A DNA stretch of 12,741 nucleotides from Candidatus Sulfopaludibacter sp. SbA3 (GTDB lineage: Bacteria; Acidobacteriota; Terriglobia; 2-12-FULL-54-10). Below the pieces are notes generated by a model, which ran no database searches, was not told the DNA's origin, and worked only from the letters and a program-made list of their open reading frames with translations. Where the stretch lies: positions 1 through 12,741 of the forward strand of contig CAMBEY010000054.1 in the NCBI GenBank assembly GCA_945865705.1, read 5' to 3'. Position numbers and translations under genes: made by a program. Of the stretch, positions 1 through 6,573 are shown piece by piece (position 1 is the stretch's first letter; each line of letters begins with the position of its first letter).

Positions 1-710
1 TCGGCTGCAGTGCGCATGACGTTCTTGCCGGTGTCGGTGGCGCCGGTGAAGGCGATCTTGTGAATCTTCGGATTCTCGAGCAACTCCTGTCCGACGCTTG
101 ACCCCGGTCCAGCAACCACGTTCAGCGTGCCTTCGGGCAGCCCGGCCTCGGAGAGAATCTGGCAGACGCGCACGGTGGTCAGCGGCGTGGTGCTGGCCGG
201 CTTGATGACGAAGCTGTTGCCCGCGAGCAATCCGGGAGCCAGCTTATTGCCGAGCAGCGAGATCGGAAAGTTCCAAGGAATGATCGCGCCGACGACGCCG
301 ATCGGTTTCCGCAGGACCATACCGAAGCGGCCTTCGGCGATGGGAATCTGCAGGCTGCGCAGGTTCTTGCCGAGTCCAGCGTAATATTCCATGGTGTGCT
401 TGAAACGGCGAATCTCCATGCGCGCTTCCTTGATGGGCTTGCCCTGCTCTTTGGTGAGGCTGGTGGCCAGCTCGTCAATGTGTGCGCCGATGGCGCGAGC
501 AGCTTTGAAGAGCGTCTCACCGCGTGTTGCGGGAGCGACCTTGGACCACTTCTTCAGCGCGATCTCCGCCGCGTCCACCGCCATGCGGACATCTTCTTTG
601 TTACCCTTCGAAATCGAGTCCACCACTGTGCCGTTGGACGGGTTCATTACTTTGGTGGCGTCGCCACTCTTCGATTCAATTTCTTGTCCGGCGATATAAA
701 GCTTTACCAT
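1..710 (-). CDS. NAD(P)-dependent aldehyde dehydrogenase, N-terminal part (runs off the left edge)
   Basis: The frame is open from an ATG at 710 to the window edge, giving 236 codons of the N-terminal cofactor-binding part of an aldehyde dehydrogenase, which oxidises an aldehyde to an acid. Visible family motifs are KEQGKP (residues 87-92), IPWNFPI with the oxyanion-hole Asn147, VIKPAS with the cofactor-contacting Lys170, EAGLP (188-192), GPGSSVG (201-207) and AFTGATDTG (220-228). The catalytic Glu and Cys would lie beyond the edge. A purine-rich GAGAGG sits about 9 nt upstream of the ATG. The gene follows a complete paralogue (start at 2327) on the same strand, and the two share many identical stretches, suggesting an old tandem duplication. 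A hairpin between them may separate transcription. The substrate cannot be told; the family is certain. Confidence 0.95.
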   Translation of the reverse strand, partial: MVKLYIAGQEIESKSGDATKVMNPSNGTVVDSISKGNKEDVRMAVDAAEIALKKWSKVAPATRGETLFKAARAIGAHIDELATSLTKEQGKPIKEARMEIRRFKHTMEYYAGLGKNLRSLQIPIAEGRFGMVLRKPIGVVGAIIPWNFPISLLGNKLAPGLLAGNSFVIKPASTTPLTTVRVCQILSEAGLPEGTLNVVAGPGSSVGQELLENPKIHKIAFTGATDTGKNVMRTAA

Positions 711-766
711 TTCGCGTAACCTCTCTGTGAATTGATCAAATATTGTTCTTACCAAGAAGGCCGAAA

Positions 767-796
767 GCAGATCCTTCGCTGCGCTCAGGATGACAG
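767..796 (-). repeat. Dispersed GTCATCCTGAGCG-type palindromic repeat unit
   Basis: Read on the minus strand, this stretch begins CTGTCATCCTGAGCGCAGCG and continues AAGGATCTGC. It contains an imperfect inverted repeat with arms ATCCT and AGGAT. From memory, this motif recurs in intergenic DNA of Acidobacteriota and related genomes, where it is often mistranslated into spurious peptides. Only one copy is visible here, so calling it a repeat depends on that memory. It lies between the two aldehyde dehydrogenase genes. Confidence 0.5.
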
Positions 797-822
797 TAAT
801 TAGGGGTATTTAGATGAAGTAA

Positions 823-849
823 GGATGGCGGCGGATTCCACCGCCATCC
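823..849 (-). terminator. Hairpin after the complete aldehyde dehydrogenase gene; possible terminator
   Basis: A perfect 9-bp inverted repeat (GGATGGCGG and CCGCCATCC) with a 9-nt loop starts 11 nt after the stop codon of the dehydrogenase at 861-2327. On the minus strand it is followed by TTACTTCATCTAAAT, which is only moderately T-rich. It could be a weak intrinsic terminator, an mRNA-stabilising 3' hairpin, or another dispersed palindrome. The stem is certain; the function is inferred. Confidence 0.5.
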
Positions 850-860
850 CGCGGTGCCGT

Positions 861-2327
861 TTATAATCCGGCGTAAACGACGCCCTTGGGCTCGATGTAA
901 TAGTCGAGCGCCTCGGGGCCGTGCTCGCGACCGATGCCGCTCATCTTCACGCCGCCGAAAGGCAGTTCGTCATAGCCGTAGTGCAGCGAGTTGATCCATG
1001 TAATGCCGGCCTGAATCTTATTCGCCGCCTTGTTGGCGCGGGACAGGTCCTTGGTCCAGATGGAGGAGCCGAGGCCGAACATGGAGCTGTTGGCCAAGCG
1101 GATCGCTTCGTCCAGATCCTTTACCTTGAAGACGGGCAGGGCGGGACCGAAGACTTCCTCTTGAACCAAACGCGAATCGTGCGGGACATCCACCATCAGC
1201 GTGGGCTCGAAGAAGTTCGAGGTCTTGAAGCCTGACGCAGCCTTGCCGCCGGCCAGAACCTTGCCGCCGCGCTTGATGGCGTCTTCCACTTGCTCCTGCA
1301 CTTCGGCGCGCTGCGCGTCGGTGTGCAGTGGTCCGATGCGGGTGTCCTTCTCGGTGCCAAGGCCGACCTTCAGCTTCTTCACCTTGGCCACCAGTTGTTC
1401 AACGAAGGCATCGTAAACGTTCTCGAAGACGTACATGCGCTTCACGCCCAGGCACTGCTGGCCGCAATTGAAGTAGCGGCCGACTGCGCCCATCGAAGCG
1501 GCGCGAGCGAGATCCGCATCGTCGCAGACGATCATCGGATCGGAGCCGCCCAGTTCCAGCGTAACGCGCTTGAATGTGCGTCCCGCGACTTCCATGATGT
1601 GCTGTCCGGTGTTCGACGCGCCGGTGAAGGCCACGCGACGGACCTTGGCATTCGAGATCAACTCTTCGCCGACGCTTGATCCCGGGCCGGTTACGATGTT
1701 CAGCACGCCCTTGGGCAGGCCAGCTTCATTCATCAACTCGATCACGCGAATCGCCGTCATCGGGGTGCTGCCCGCAGGCTTGATGACCATGGTGTTTCCA
1801 GCCACCAGCGCGGGGCCGACCTTGGTGCCCATCAGGGTGATGGGGAAGTTCCACGGCACGATGCCGGCGCAGACGCCGATGGGGCGTCGCATCACCAGGC
1901 CGAAAGCGTTCTTGTTCGGGAAATCCGGCAGCGAGACATGGGCACCGCGAACCTTGGTGGCCAGTCCGGCGTAAAAATCCAGACCATGCAAGAAGTGTTC
2001 GATCTCGGTCATCGCTTCGCTAACCGGCTTGCCTTGCTCCTTATTCAGCAGCGCCGCCAACTCCGGCACATGATGATGCACGGCGTCATGCGCCTTCGAG
2101 AGCAAACGCGCGCGCTCCTGCACGCCGGTGTCCGACCAGGCTTCGAACGCCGCATCCGCTGCGTCGATCGCTCGCTTGGCATCCTCCGCTCCGCCCTTGG
2201 GTACGAAGCCGACAAGCTCTCCTGTGGCGGGGTCGCGTACTTCCGAGACCGCGCCGCTAAGCGCGTCGACCTGTTCGCCGTTCACAAAATTCTTAAGTCT
2301 CAAACCAGTTGCTTCCGCTGTTGACAT
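861..2327 (-). CDS. NAD(P)-dependent aldehyde dehydrogenase, complete
   Basis: The 488-residue product has the normal length of the aldehyde dehydrogenase superfamily, soluble enzymes that oxidise aldehydes to carboxylic acids with NAD(P)+. All key positions are present: VPWNFP with Asn160, VIKPAG with Lys183, FTGASNTG (234-241) in the cofactor-binding fold, the general base Glu258 in TLELGG, the nucleophile Cys292 in FNCGQQCLG, and Glu391 in EEVFGP. The end has PFGGVKMSGIGRE, typical of the succinate-semialdehyde/lactaldehyde-like branch, but motifs do not settle the substrate. The ATG at 2327 has a strong purine-rich ribosome site (GGGGAGGA) just upstream. The gene lies 107 bp after the enoyl-CoA hydratase gene and 150 bp before its paralogue. 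Together these suggest a catabolic group handling acyl-CoA and aldehyde intermediates, which is an inference. Confidence 0.95.
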   Translation of the reverse strand: MSTAEATGLRLKNFVNGEQVDALSGAVSEVRDPATGELVGFVPKGGAEDAKRAIDAADAAFEAWSDTGVQERARLLSKAHDAVHHHVPELAALLNKEQGKPVSEAMTEIEHFLHGLDFYAGLATKVRGAHVSLPDFPNKNAFGLVMRRPIGVCAGIVPWNFPITLMGTKVGPALVAGNTMVIKPAGSTPMTAIRVIELMNEAGLPKGVLNIVTGPGSSVGEELISNAKVRRVAFTGASNTGQHIMEVAGRTFKRVTLELGGSDPMIVCDDADLARAASMGAVGRYFNCGQQCLGVKRMYVFENVYDAFVEQLVAKVKKLKVGLGTEKDTRIGPLHTDAQRAEVQEQVEDAIKRGGKVLAGGKAASGFKTSNFFEPTLMVDVPHDSRLVQEEVFGPALPVFKVKDLDEAIRLANSSMFGLGSSIWTKDLSRANKAANKIQAGITWINSLHYGYDELPFGGVKMSGIGREHGPEALDYYIEPKGVVYAGL

Positions 2328-2434
2328 GAATCCTCCCCTAATCTTTCTGAAGTCTCTCTGATCTTTCTAAAACAAAATCTTAAACATGAAGTCCAATTAC
2401 GCAACTTATTCAAAATGCTGATGATATAACGCAG

Positions 2435-3220
2435 CTATTTGCCGGTGTACTTAGCTTGCCGCTTCTGCAAATAAGCACTGACTCCCTCGCGGGCATCCGC
2501 GCTAACGTAAAGTTGCTGGAGCGTTTCGTGCTCGATGATGATGCCTTCGTGGATGCCCGTCTCAAGAGACATGCGCGCCGAAAGCTTGATGCGGCCCACG
2601 GCCATGGAGGCCTTGTTGGGTGGGCAGAATTGGCGGGCGTAGGCCAGCGTCTCTTCCCAGAACGTGGCTGGTTCGTAAACGTAATGAAGGATGCCTAGAT
2701 CGAGCGCCTCTTCAAAAGCCAGCGCACGGCCCGTGGCGATAATCTCGACAGCCTTGGCGTAACCGATAATGCGCGGCAACCGCTGTGTGCCGCCCACGCC
2801 GGGCTCGAGGCCAAGATTAATCTCAGGCAGGCCCAGACGACCGCCATCGCGCTTGGCGACGCGGATGTCACAAGCCAGCGCAATCTCGAATCCACCGCCC
2901 ATGCAGTGGCCGTTGATGGCCGCGATGACCAGCTTGGGGGTCAGCTCGAGGCGACGTGCGGTCTCCTGTGCGTGCAGCGAAAAATAATAGAAGTAGCTCG
3001 GCGACTTCTCGTTGAGCATCTTGATGTCCGCGCCGCCGCAGAAAAACTTCTCGCCCTTGCCGCGCAGGATGATGACGTAAACTTCGTCATCCATGCGGGC
3101 CTGCAGGATGGCGTCATCCAGATCGCGCATCATCTCGTGGCCATAGGCGTGCGCCGGAGGGCTGTTCAACTCAATGATACCCAGCCCGTTATCTACTGTG
3201 TAATCGACCAATTTTGCCAT
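2435..3220 (-). CDS. Enoyl-CoA hydratase/isomerase (crotonase) family protein
   Basis: The 261-residue product is a full-length single-domain crotonase, a family that hydrates or isomerises enoyl-CoA thioesters, classically in fatty-acid or aromatic-acid breakdown. The oxyanion-hole regions are visible as FFCGGADIK (59-67) and HCMGGG (105-110). Both glutamates that act as acid/base in true hydratases are kept: Glu112 in GGFEIALACD and Glu133 in LPEINLG, followed by GVGGTQRLPR. This favours hydratase chemistry over the many crotonases with other activities, but the acyl chain is unknown. The ATG at 3220 has GAGGAG about 8 nt upstream. The gene lies 154 bp after sppA, so it could be in that transcript or have its own promoter; I see no convincing -35/-10 pair. 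The aldehyde dehydrogenases downstream suggest a shared catabolic role. Confidence 0.93.
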   Translation of the reverse strand: MAKLVDYTVDNGLGIIELNSPPAHAYGHEMMRDLDDAILQARMDDEVYVIILRGKGEKFFCGGADIKMLNEKSPSYFYYFSLHAQETARRLELTPKLVIAAINGHCMGGGFEIALACDIRVAKRDGGRLGLPEINLGLEPGVGGTQRLPRIIGYAKAVEIIATGRALAFEEALDLGILHYVYEPATFWEETLAYARQFCPPNKASMAVGRIKLSARMSLETGIHEGIIIEHETLQQLYVSADAREGVSAYLQKRQAKYTGK

Positions 3221-3374
3221 TCACTTGCTCCTCGTTGAGATTAATGACGGACAGGAACGAACCTCTTCCGCTGCCTCTGGGCCGCAGTGTCTCGCCTGAT
3301 TCCATAGAAGTACAGTACGAAATATCTAAGAATATCACAGGTTGGACGGGTCTGCCAGCGTGAAATCTCAGCGG

Positions 3375-5111
3375 TCATCGAAGATCAAATTCAGCGGGCA
3401 TGCGAGCCCAGGCTCCGGTGCGGGCGAACGATTCGATCTTCACCAGCTCGGCGCGCGCTTTATCGAGTGGGGAGGCCCACAGGCTGGCGCTGCCACGGGC
3501 GCGCTCGATCAGCATGTCCAGCAGGCGCTTGCGCTTGGGGAACTCGACGAGCAGCACCTCGTCCCCGGCGGCGATGCCTGATTTTTGTTTAATCATTACA
3601 AGGGCGCGCTCCATGCCGCCCAGTTCATCGATCAGGCCGTTGGCCTTGGCCTGCGTGCCGGTCCAGACGCGGCCTTGCGCCAGTTTGTCCACCTGTTCGG
3701 GAGTCATCTTGCGGGCGGCGGCGACCTTCTCCAAAAACTTGTTGTAGAAGTCAGTCATCAGGGCTCGCACGCGAGCGCGCTCTTCGGGAGTGTAGGGGCT
3801 GTAATCAGAGTCGAGGCGCGAGAAGTTGCCGCGCGAGATCACTTCCTTGTTGATCCCCAGCTTGTCGTAGAGGCCCTTCAGGTTGAACTTGCCGTAGACA
3901 ATTCCAATGGAGCCGGTGAGCGTTCCGGCCTCGGCGATGATGGGATCGCCGGTCATGGCCAGATAATATCCGCCCGAGGCGGCCACGTCCGACATCGAGA
4001 ATACGAGAGGCTTCTTCTTACTGAGCAGATTCATGCGCCGCCAGATTTCATCAGAGGCAAAGGCATCGCCGCCGGGCGAGTCGATGCGCACGATCACGCC
4101 CTTGATGTCGTCGTCTTCTTCGACATCCTTCAGCACCTCGGCCATGGTCTCCGCGCCGAGTGTCTTGCCACCCATTACAGGATTGTGAGATTCCTTGCCG
4201 GAGGTAATATCACCCACGGCATAAACGACCGCGATGCGCGGCGAACTGTCCTTTAGCGTGGGGGCGGTAGCAGTTCTATAATCTTCCACATTCACTTGCG
4301 GGGCGTCTTCTTCGCTCTTGCCGCCGGCCACTTCCTTCTCCACCTCGTCCGCGTAACGCAGCGCGTCAACCAAGCCGGCCACCTCGGCGCGCGTGGGTTC
4401 GAAGGGGCCGGACTCTTCAATCAACTTGCGCATTTCCTCAACGGGCTTGCGGCGAGCTTCGGCGATGGTGGTCAGGAAGCCGCCATAGATGTCGTCCATC
4501 ATGGACGTGGCGGCCTCGCGGAAAGCCTCGCTCATCTGATTGGTCTTGAAGACGTCGGCAAAATTCTTGTAGGCTCCGATCTGTTCGAGGTCTGCCTGCA
4601 CGCCAATCTTGGCCAGGCCATCCTTGAAGAACATTACCTCCATGCGGATGCCCTTGACGTCCAGCGCGCCAGCCGGCGAAAGATAGAGCTTGTCGGCGAC
4701 GCTGGCCAGATAGTATTCCCGGGAGCCTGAGACGCCGAGCAGCGCGGTGATCTTTTTCCCGGATTGGCGGAAGTCGGCCAGGGCGCGGCGCAGTTGCTGG
4801 AGCTTGCCCCAGCCCATTCCCAAGCGACTGGGCTGGAGCAGAATGCCAGTGATTCGGTTATCGCTTTTGGCGCGCTCGATGGTGCGAATTAACGACACCA
4901 TGGTCATGGGCTGCCGCTCGCCGAGCAACTGTCCGGCGATGTCAGGCGAGACCTGTTCCGGGACATCGCCGGAAATATCCAGCACCAGCGTGGAATTTTC
5001 CTTGATGGAAGGTCTGCCGCTGCCGTAGTACGCGCCGTAGAGCGTAACCAGCGTGATCAACGTAAAGGCCAGGGAAAAGCCTGTCAGCAACCCAAAGAAC
5101 CATTTCTTCAC
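3375..5111 (-). CDS. sppA: Signal peptide peptidase SppA, long (67K-type) form
   Basis: The 578-residue product matches the long form of SppA, a membrane-bound serine protease that degrades leftover signal peptides and works with a Ser-Lys dyad. After MKKW there is one hydrophobic segment (about residues 5-29), the N-terminal anchor that places the rest outside the cytoplasm. The two tandem S49 domains follow. The first carries the catalytic lysine, Lys141, in SVADKLYLSP; the second carries the nucleophile, Ser379, in DVAASGGYY, followed by AGTLTGSIG. IDSPGGDAFAS (343-353) is the usual Gly-rich strand. The start is a GTG at 5111 with GAGAGGA about 5 nt upstream; it puts the charged MKK directly before the anchor. 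It begins 26 bp after ribBA on the same strand, so the two are probably cotranscribed, although no functional link is known. Confidence 0.95.
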   Translation of the reverse strand: MKKWFFGLLTGFSLAFTLITLVTLYGAYYGSGRPSIKENSTLVLDISGDVPEQVSPDIAGQLLGERQPMTMVSLIRTIERAKSDNRITGILLQPSRLGMGWGKLQQLRRALADFRQSGKKITALLGVSGSREYYLASVADKLYLSPAGALDVKGIRMEVMFFKDGLAKIGVQADLEQIGAYKNFADVFKTNQMSEAFREAATSMMDDIYGGFLTTIAEARRKPVEEMRKLIEESGPFEPTRAEVAGLVDALRYADEVEKEVAGGKSEEDAPQVNVEDYRTATAPTLKDSSPRIAVVYAVGDITSGKESHNPVMGGKTLGAETMAEVLKDVEEDDDIKGVIVRIDSPGGDAFASDEIWRRMNLLSKKKPLVFSMSDVAASGGYYLAMTGDPIIAEAGTLTGSIGIVYGKFNLKGLYDKLGINKEVISRGNFSRLDSDYSPYTPEERARVRALMTDFYNKFLEKVAAARKMTPEQVDKLAQGRVWTGTQAKANGLIDELGGMERALVMIKQKSGIAAGDEVLLVEFPKRKRLLDMLIERARGSASLWASPLDKARAELVKIESFARTGAWARMPAEFDLR

Positions 5112-5137
5112 GGAATCCTCTCAATTCGTATCTTTAA

Positions 5138-6325
5138 TTACGCTCGCGCGGGCGCCTTGCTGACGGGAACTTGTTCCGTAATTTTGATGCCGTAAGCTTC
5201 CAGCGCGACTACTTTGCGCGGATGATTTGTCAGCAAGCGGACGGTTTTTAATTGCAGGTCGGAGAGAATCTGCGCGCCGATGCCGCTCTCATGCTGGACG
5301 CGCCGTGCGAACTCCGGCTCGTTCTCCGAGGGGACTGGCCGCGCATGGGAAACGATGCGCGCGGGCAATCCGTTCTCCGGGTTTTCGATATGGAAGCCCA
5401 TGCCGCTCTGATGGAGATAGAGCAGCACGCCACGGCCTTCCTTGCCGATGCGCTCGAGCGACTGATGCACCAGCGTATGGCATTGGCAGCGCGTCGAGGC
5501 GAACACGTCGCCCAACAGGCAGTGAGAATGCACGCGGACCAGAACTGGGTCATTGCCGGAAATGTCGCCCATTACCAGCGCAATGTGCATTCCCGCGTCC
5601 ACGTCGGATTCATACGCGATCATGCGGAACTCGCCATACTCGGTGTCGATGACGGACTCGGCCAGGCGGCGAACGTAGCGCTCGGTCTTCAGGCGGTAGC
5701 GGATCAGGTCAGCCACCGAAATAATCTTCATGTGGTGTTCGCGGGCGAATACCTCAAGCTGCGGCAGCCGCGACATGGTGCCGTCGTCGTTCATGATCTC
5801 GCAGATCACACCGGCGGGAACCATGCCGGCAAGGCGAGCCAGATCCACTGAGGCCTCGGTCTGCCCAGCGCGTACCAGCACCCCTCCGTTGCGCGCGCGC
5901 AGCGGGGGAATGTGTCCGGGACGCGCGAGATCAGCCGGCTTGCTGGCCGGGTCAATGGCTACTTGAATCGTGCGCGCGCGGTCAGCGGCGGAAATGCCGG
6001 TGGTGGTGCCCACCTTGGCGTCAATCAACTCACAGAAGGCCGTGCCGAAGGTTGCCGTATTGCGCGTGGTCTGAAGGGGAATTTGCAAGTGGTCGAGGCG
6101 CTGCTCAGTCATGGCCAGGCAGATGAGGCCGCGGCCATGCTTGGCCATGAAATTAATGGCCTCCGGCGTAATGCTCTCGGCGGACCTGGTCAAGTCGCCT
6201 TCATTTTCGCGGTCCTCATCATCGACCACGATTACCATGCGACCGGCCTGGAACTCGGCAATGGCCTCTTCAATTGTGGCTAGTGGACTGGTCGGCGGGG
6301 AGCCGGATGGCTGCGCATTACTCAT
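5138..6325 (-). CDS. ribBA: RibBA-type protein: DHBP synthase fused to a degenerate GTP cyclohydrolase II-like domain
   Basis: The 395-residue product has the two-domain layout of RibBA. Residues about 16-215 form 3,4-dihydroxy-2-butanone 4-phosphate synthase, which makes the four-carbon riboflavin precursor from ribulose 5-phosphate. DDEDRENEGD (35-44), GHIPPLRAR (137-145) and GVICEIMNDDGTMSR with Glu176 are present, but the usual metal-binding His of RxGHTE is Gln155. Residues about 218-390 resemble GTP cyclohydrolase II. The zinc cysteines Cys269, Cys280 and Cys282 and the LLTNHPRK motif (364-371) remain. The RQEGRG motif reads HQSGMG, and the stretch that normally supplies the catalytic Tyr, Asp and Arg is replaced by unrelated sequence (about 311-346). 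This half may lack cyclohydrolase activity, like the RibX domain of proteobacterial RibBX. The ATG at 6325 is preceded by GGAAGGA. It is the first gene of the leftward unit. Confidence 0.9.
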   Translation of the reverse strand: MSNAQPSGSPPTSPLATIEEAIAEFQAGRMVIVVDDEDRENEGDLTRSAESITPEAINFMAKHGRGLICLAMTEQRLDHLQIPLQTTRNTATFGTAFCELIDAKVGTTTGISAADRARTIQVAIDPASKPADLARPGHIPPLRARNGGVLVRAGQTEASVDLARLAGMVPAGVICEIMNDDGTMSRLPQLEVFAREHHMKIISVADLIRYRLKTERYVRRLAESVIDTEYGEFRMIAYESDVDAGMHIALVMGDISGNDPVLVRVHSHCLLGDVFASTRCQCHTLVHQSLERIGKEGRGVLLYLHQSGMGFHIENPENGLPARIVSHARPVPSENEPEFARRVQHESGIGAQILSDLQLKTVRLLTNHPRKVVALEAYGIKITEQVPVSKAPARA

Positions 6326-6358
6326 ACAGGAAGTCCTTCCTCGATTAGTATCTCTGAA

Positions 6359-6364
6359 ATTATA
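6359..6364 (-). promoter_or_regulatory. Candidate -10 box for ribBA (and probably sppA)
   Basis: On the minus strand a perfect TATAAT lies 34 nt upstream of the ribBA ATG, which would give a leader of roughly 27 nt containing the ribosome site. The -35 region at the proper distance (around plus 6381-6388) reads CACCAA or a near variant and does not resemble TTGACA, so activity might need an activator. The position in the divergent gap fits the ribBA-sppA promoter. Confidence 0.5.
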
Positions 6365-6427
6365 ACGCGAATGGCGTGCCGTTGGTGGTATCCCACGCTG
6401 GCTAGTCCACGATGGGGCTTGAGTGGG

Positions 6428-6490
6428 GCAGGCATTCCTGCCTGCGCTTAGGAGGACAGGTCTGGAGGCCTGTCCCTGCCAGGACGCAGG
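6428..6490. repeat. Cluster of dispersed palindromic repeats upstream of cysS
   Basis: Three inverted repeats stand in a row. GCAGGCA-TTCC-TGCCTGC occupies 6428-6445. GGACAGGTC-TGGA-GGCCTGTCC occupies 6454-6475 and pairs fully if one G-U is allowed. CCTGC-CAGGAC-GCAGG occupies 6475-6490 and shares one base with the second. I remember this pair of palindromes as a common intergenic repeat in Acidobacteriota. Translated in the plus frame it gives a WGRHSC-type peptide, which creates a false N-terminal extension in front of cysS. No transposase gene is nearby, so it would be a non-autonomous, REP-like element. Confidence 0.6.
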
Positions 6491-6519
6491 TTGACGGCTG
6501 GCAACACGGCTCCTACAAT
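6491..6519 (+). promoter_or_regulatory. Sigma70-type promoter of cysS
   Basis: TTGACG (6491-6496) and TACAAT (6514-6519) are separated by exactly 17 bp. They match the bacterial consensus at five of six positions each. Transcription would start near 6526 and give a leader of about 48 nt before the ATG at 6574. The -35 box begins immediately after the palindromic repeat block. It probably drives cysS and perhaps yraN and galT. Confidence 0.7.
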
Positions 6520-6543
6520 GGGCTTTCGCTTATAGGAGACCCT

Positions 6544-6566
6544 GACCGGAGCCCGCCGCTCCGGTC
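6544..6566 (+). promoter_or_regulatory. Perfect hairpin in the cysS leader, between the AGGAG and the ATG
   Basis: GACCGGAGC, a CCGCC loop and GCTCCGGTC form a perfect 9-bp GC-rich stem that ends 7 nt before the cysS ATG. The only good Shine-Dalgarno sequence, AGGAG at 6534-6538, lies upstream of the stem. It is 35 nt from the ATG in linear distance but about 12 nt if the stem is folded and skipped. The stem could therefore bridge the ribosome site to the start or modulate initiation. Alternatively it is one more dispersed palindrome. The structure is clear; the role is inferred. Confidence 0.5.
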
Positions 6567-6573
6567 TAAATTT

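Noticed and set aside
3585..4256. A 223-codon open frame antisense to sppA
   Set aside because: Same reason: it is the mirror of the sppA reading frame and encodes a low-complexity, His/Ala/Gly-rich product without motifs.
6328..6341. AGGAAGTCCTTCCT palindrome over the ribBA ribosome site as an operator
   Set aside because: A 2-nt centre is too small for a hairpin, and the symmetry may simply come from the purine-rich ribosome site.
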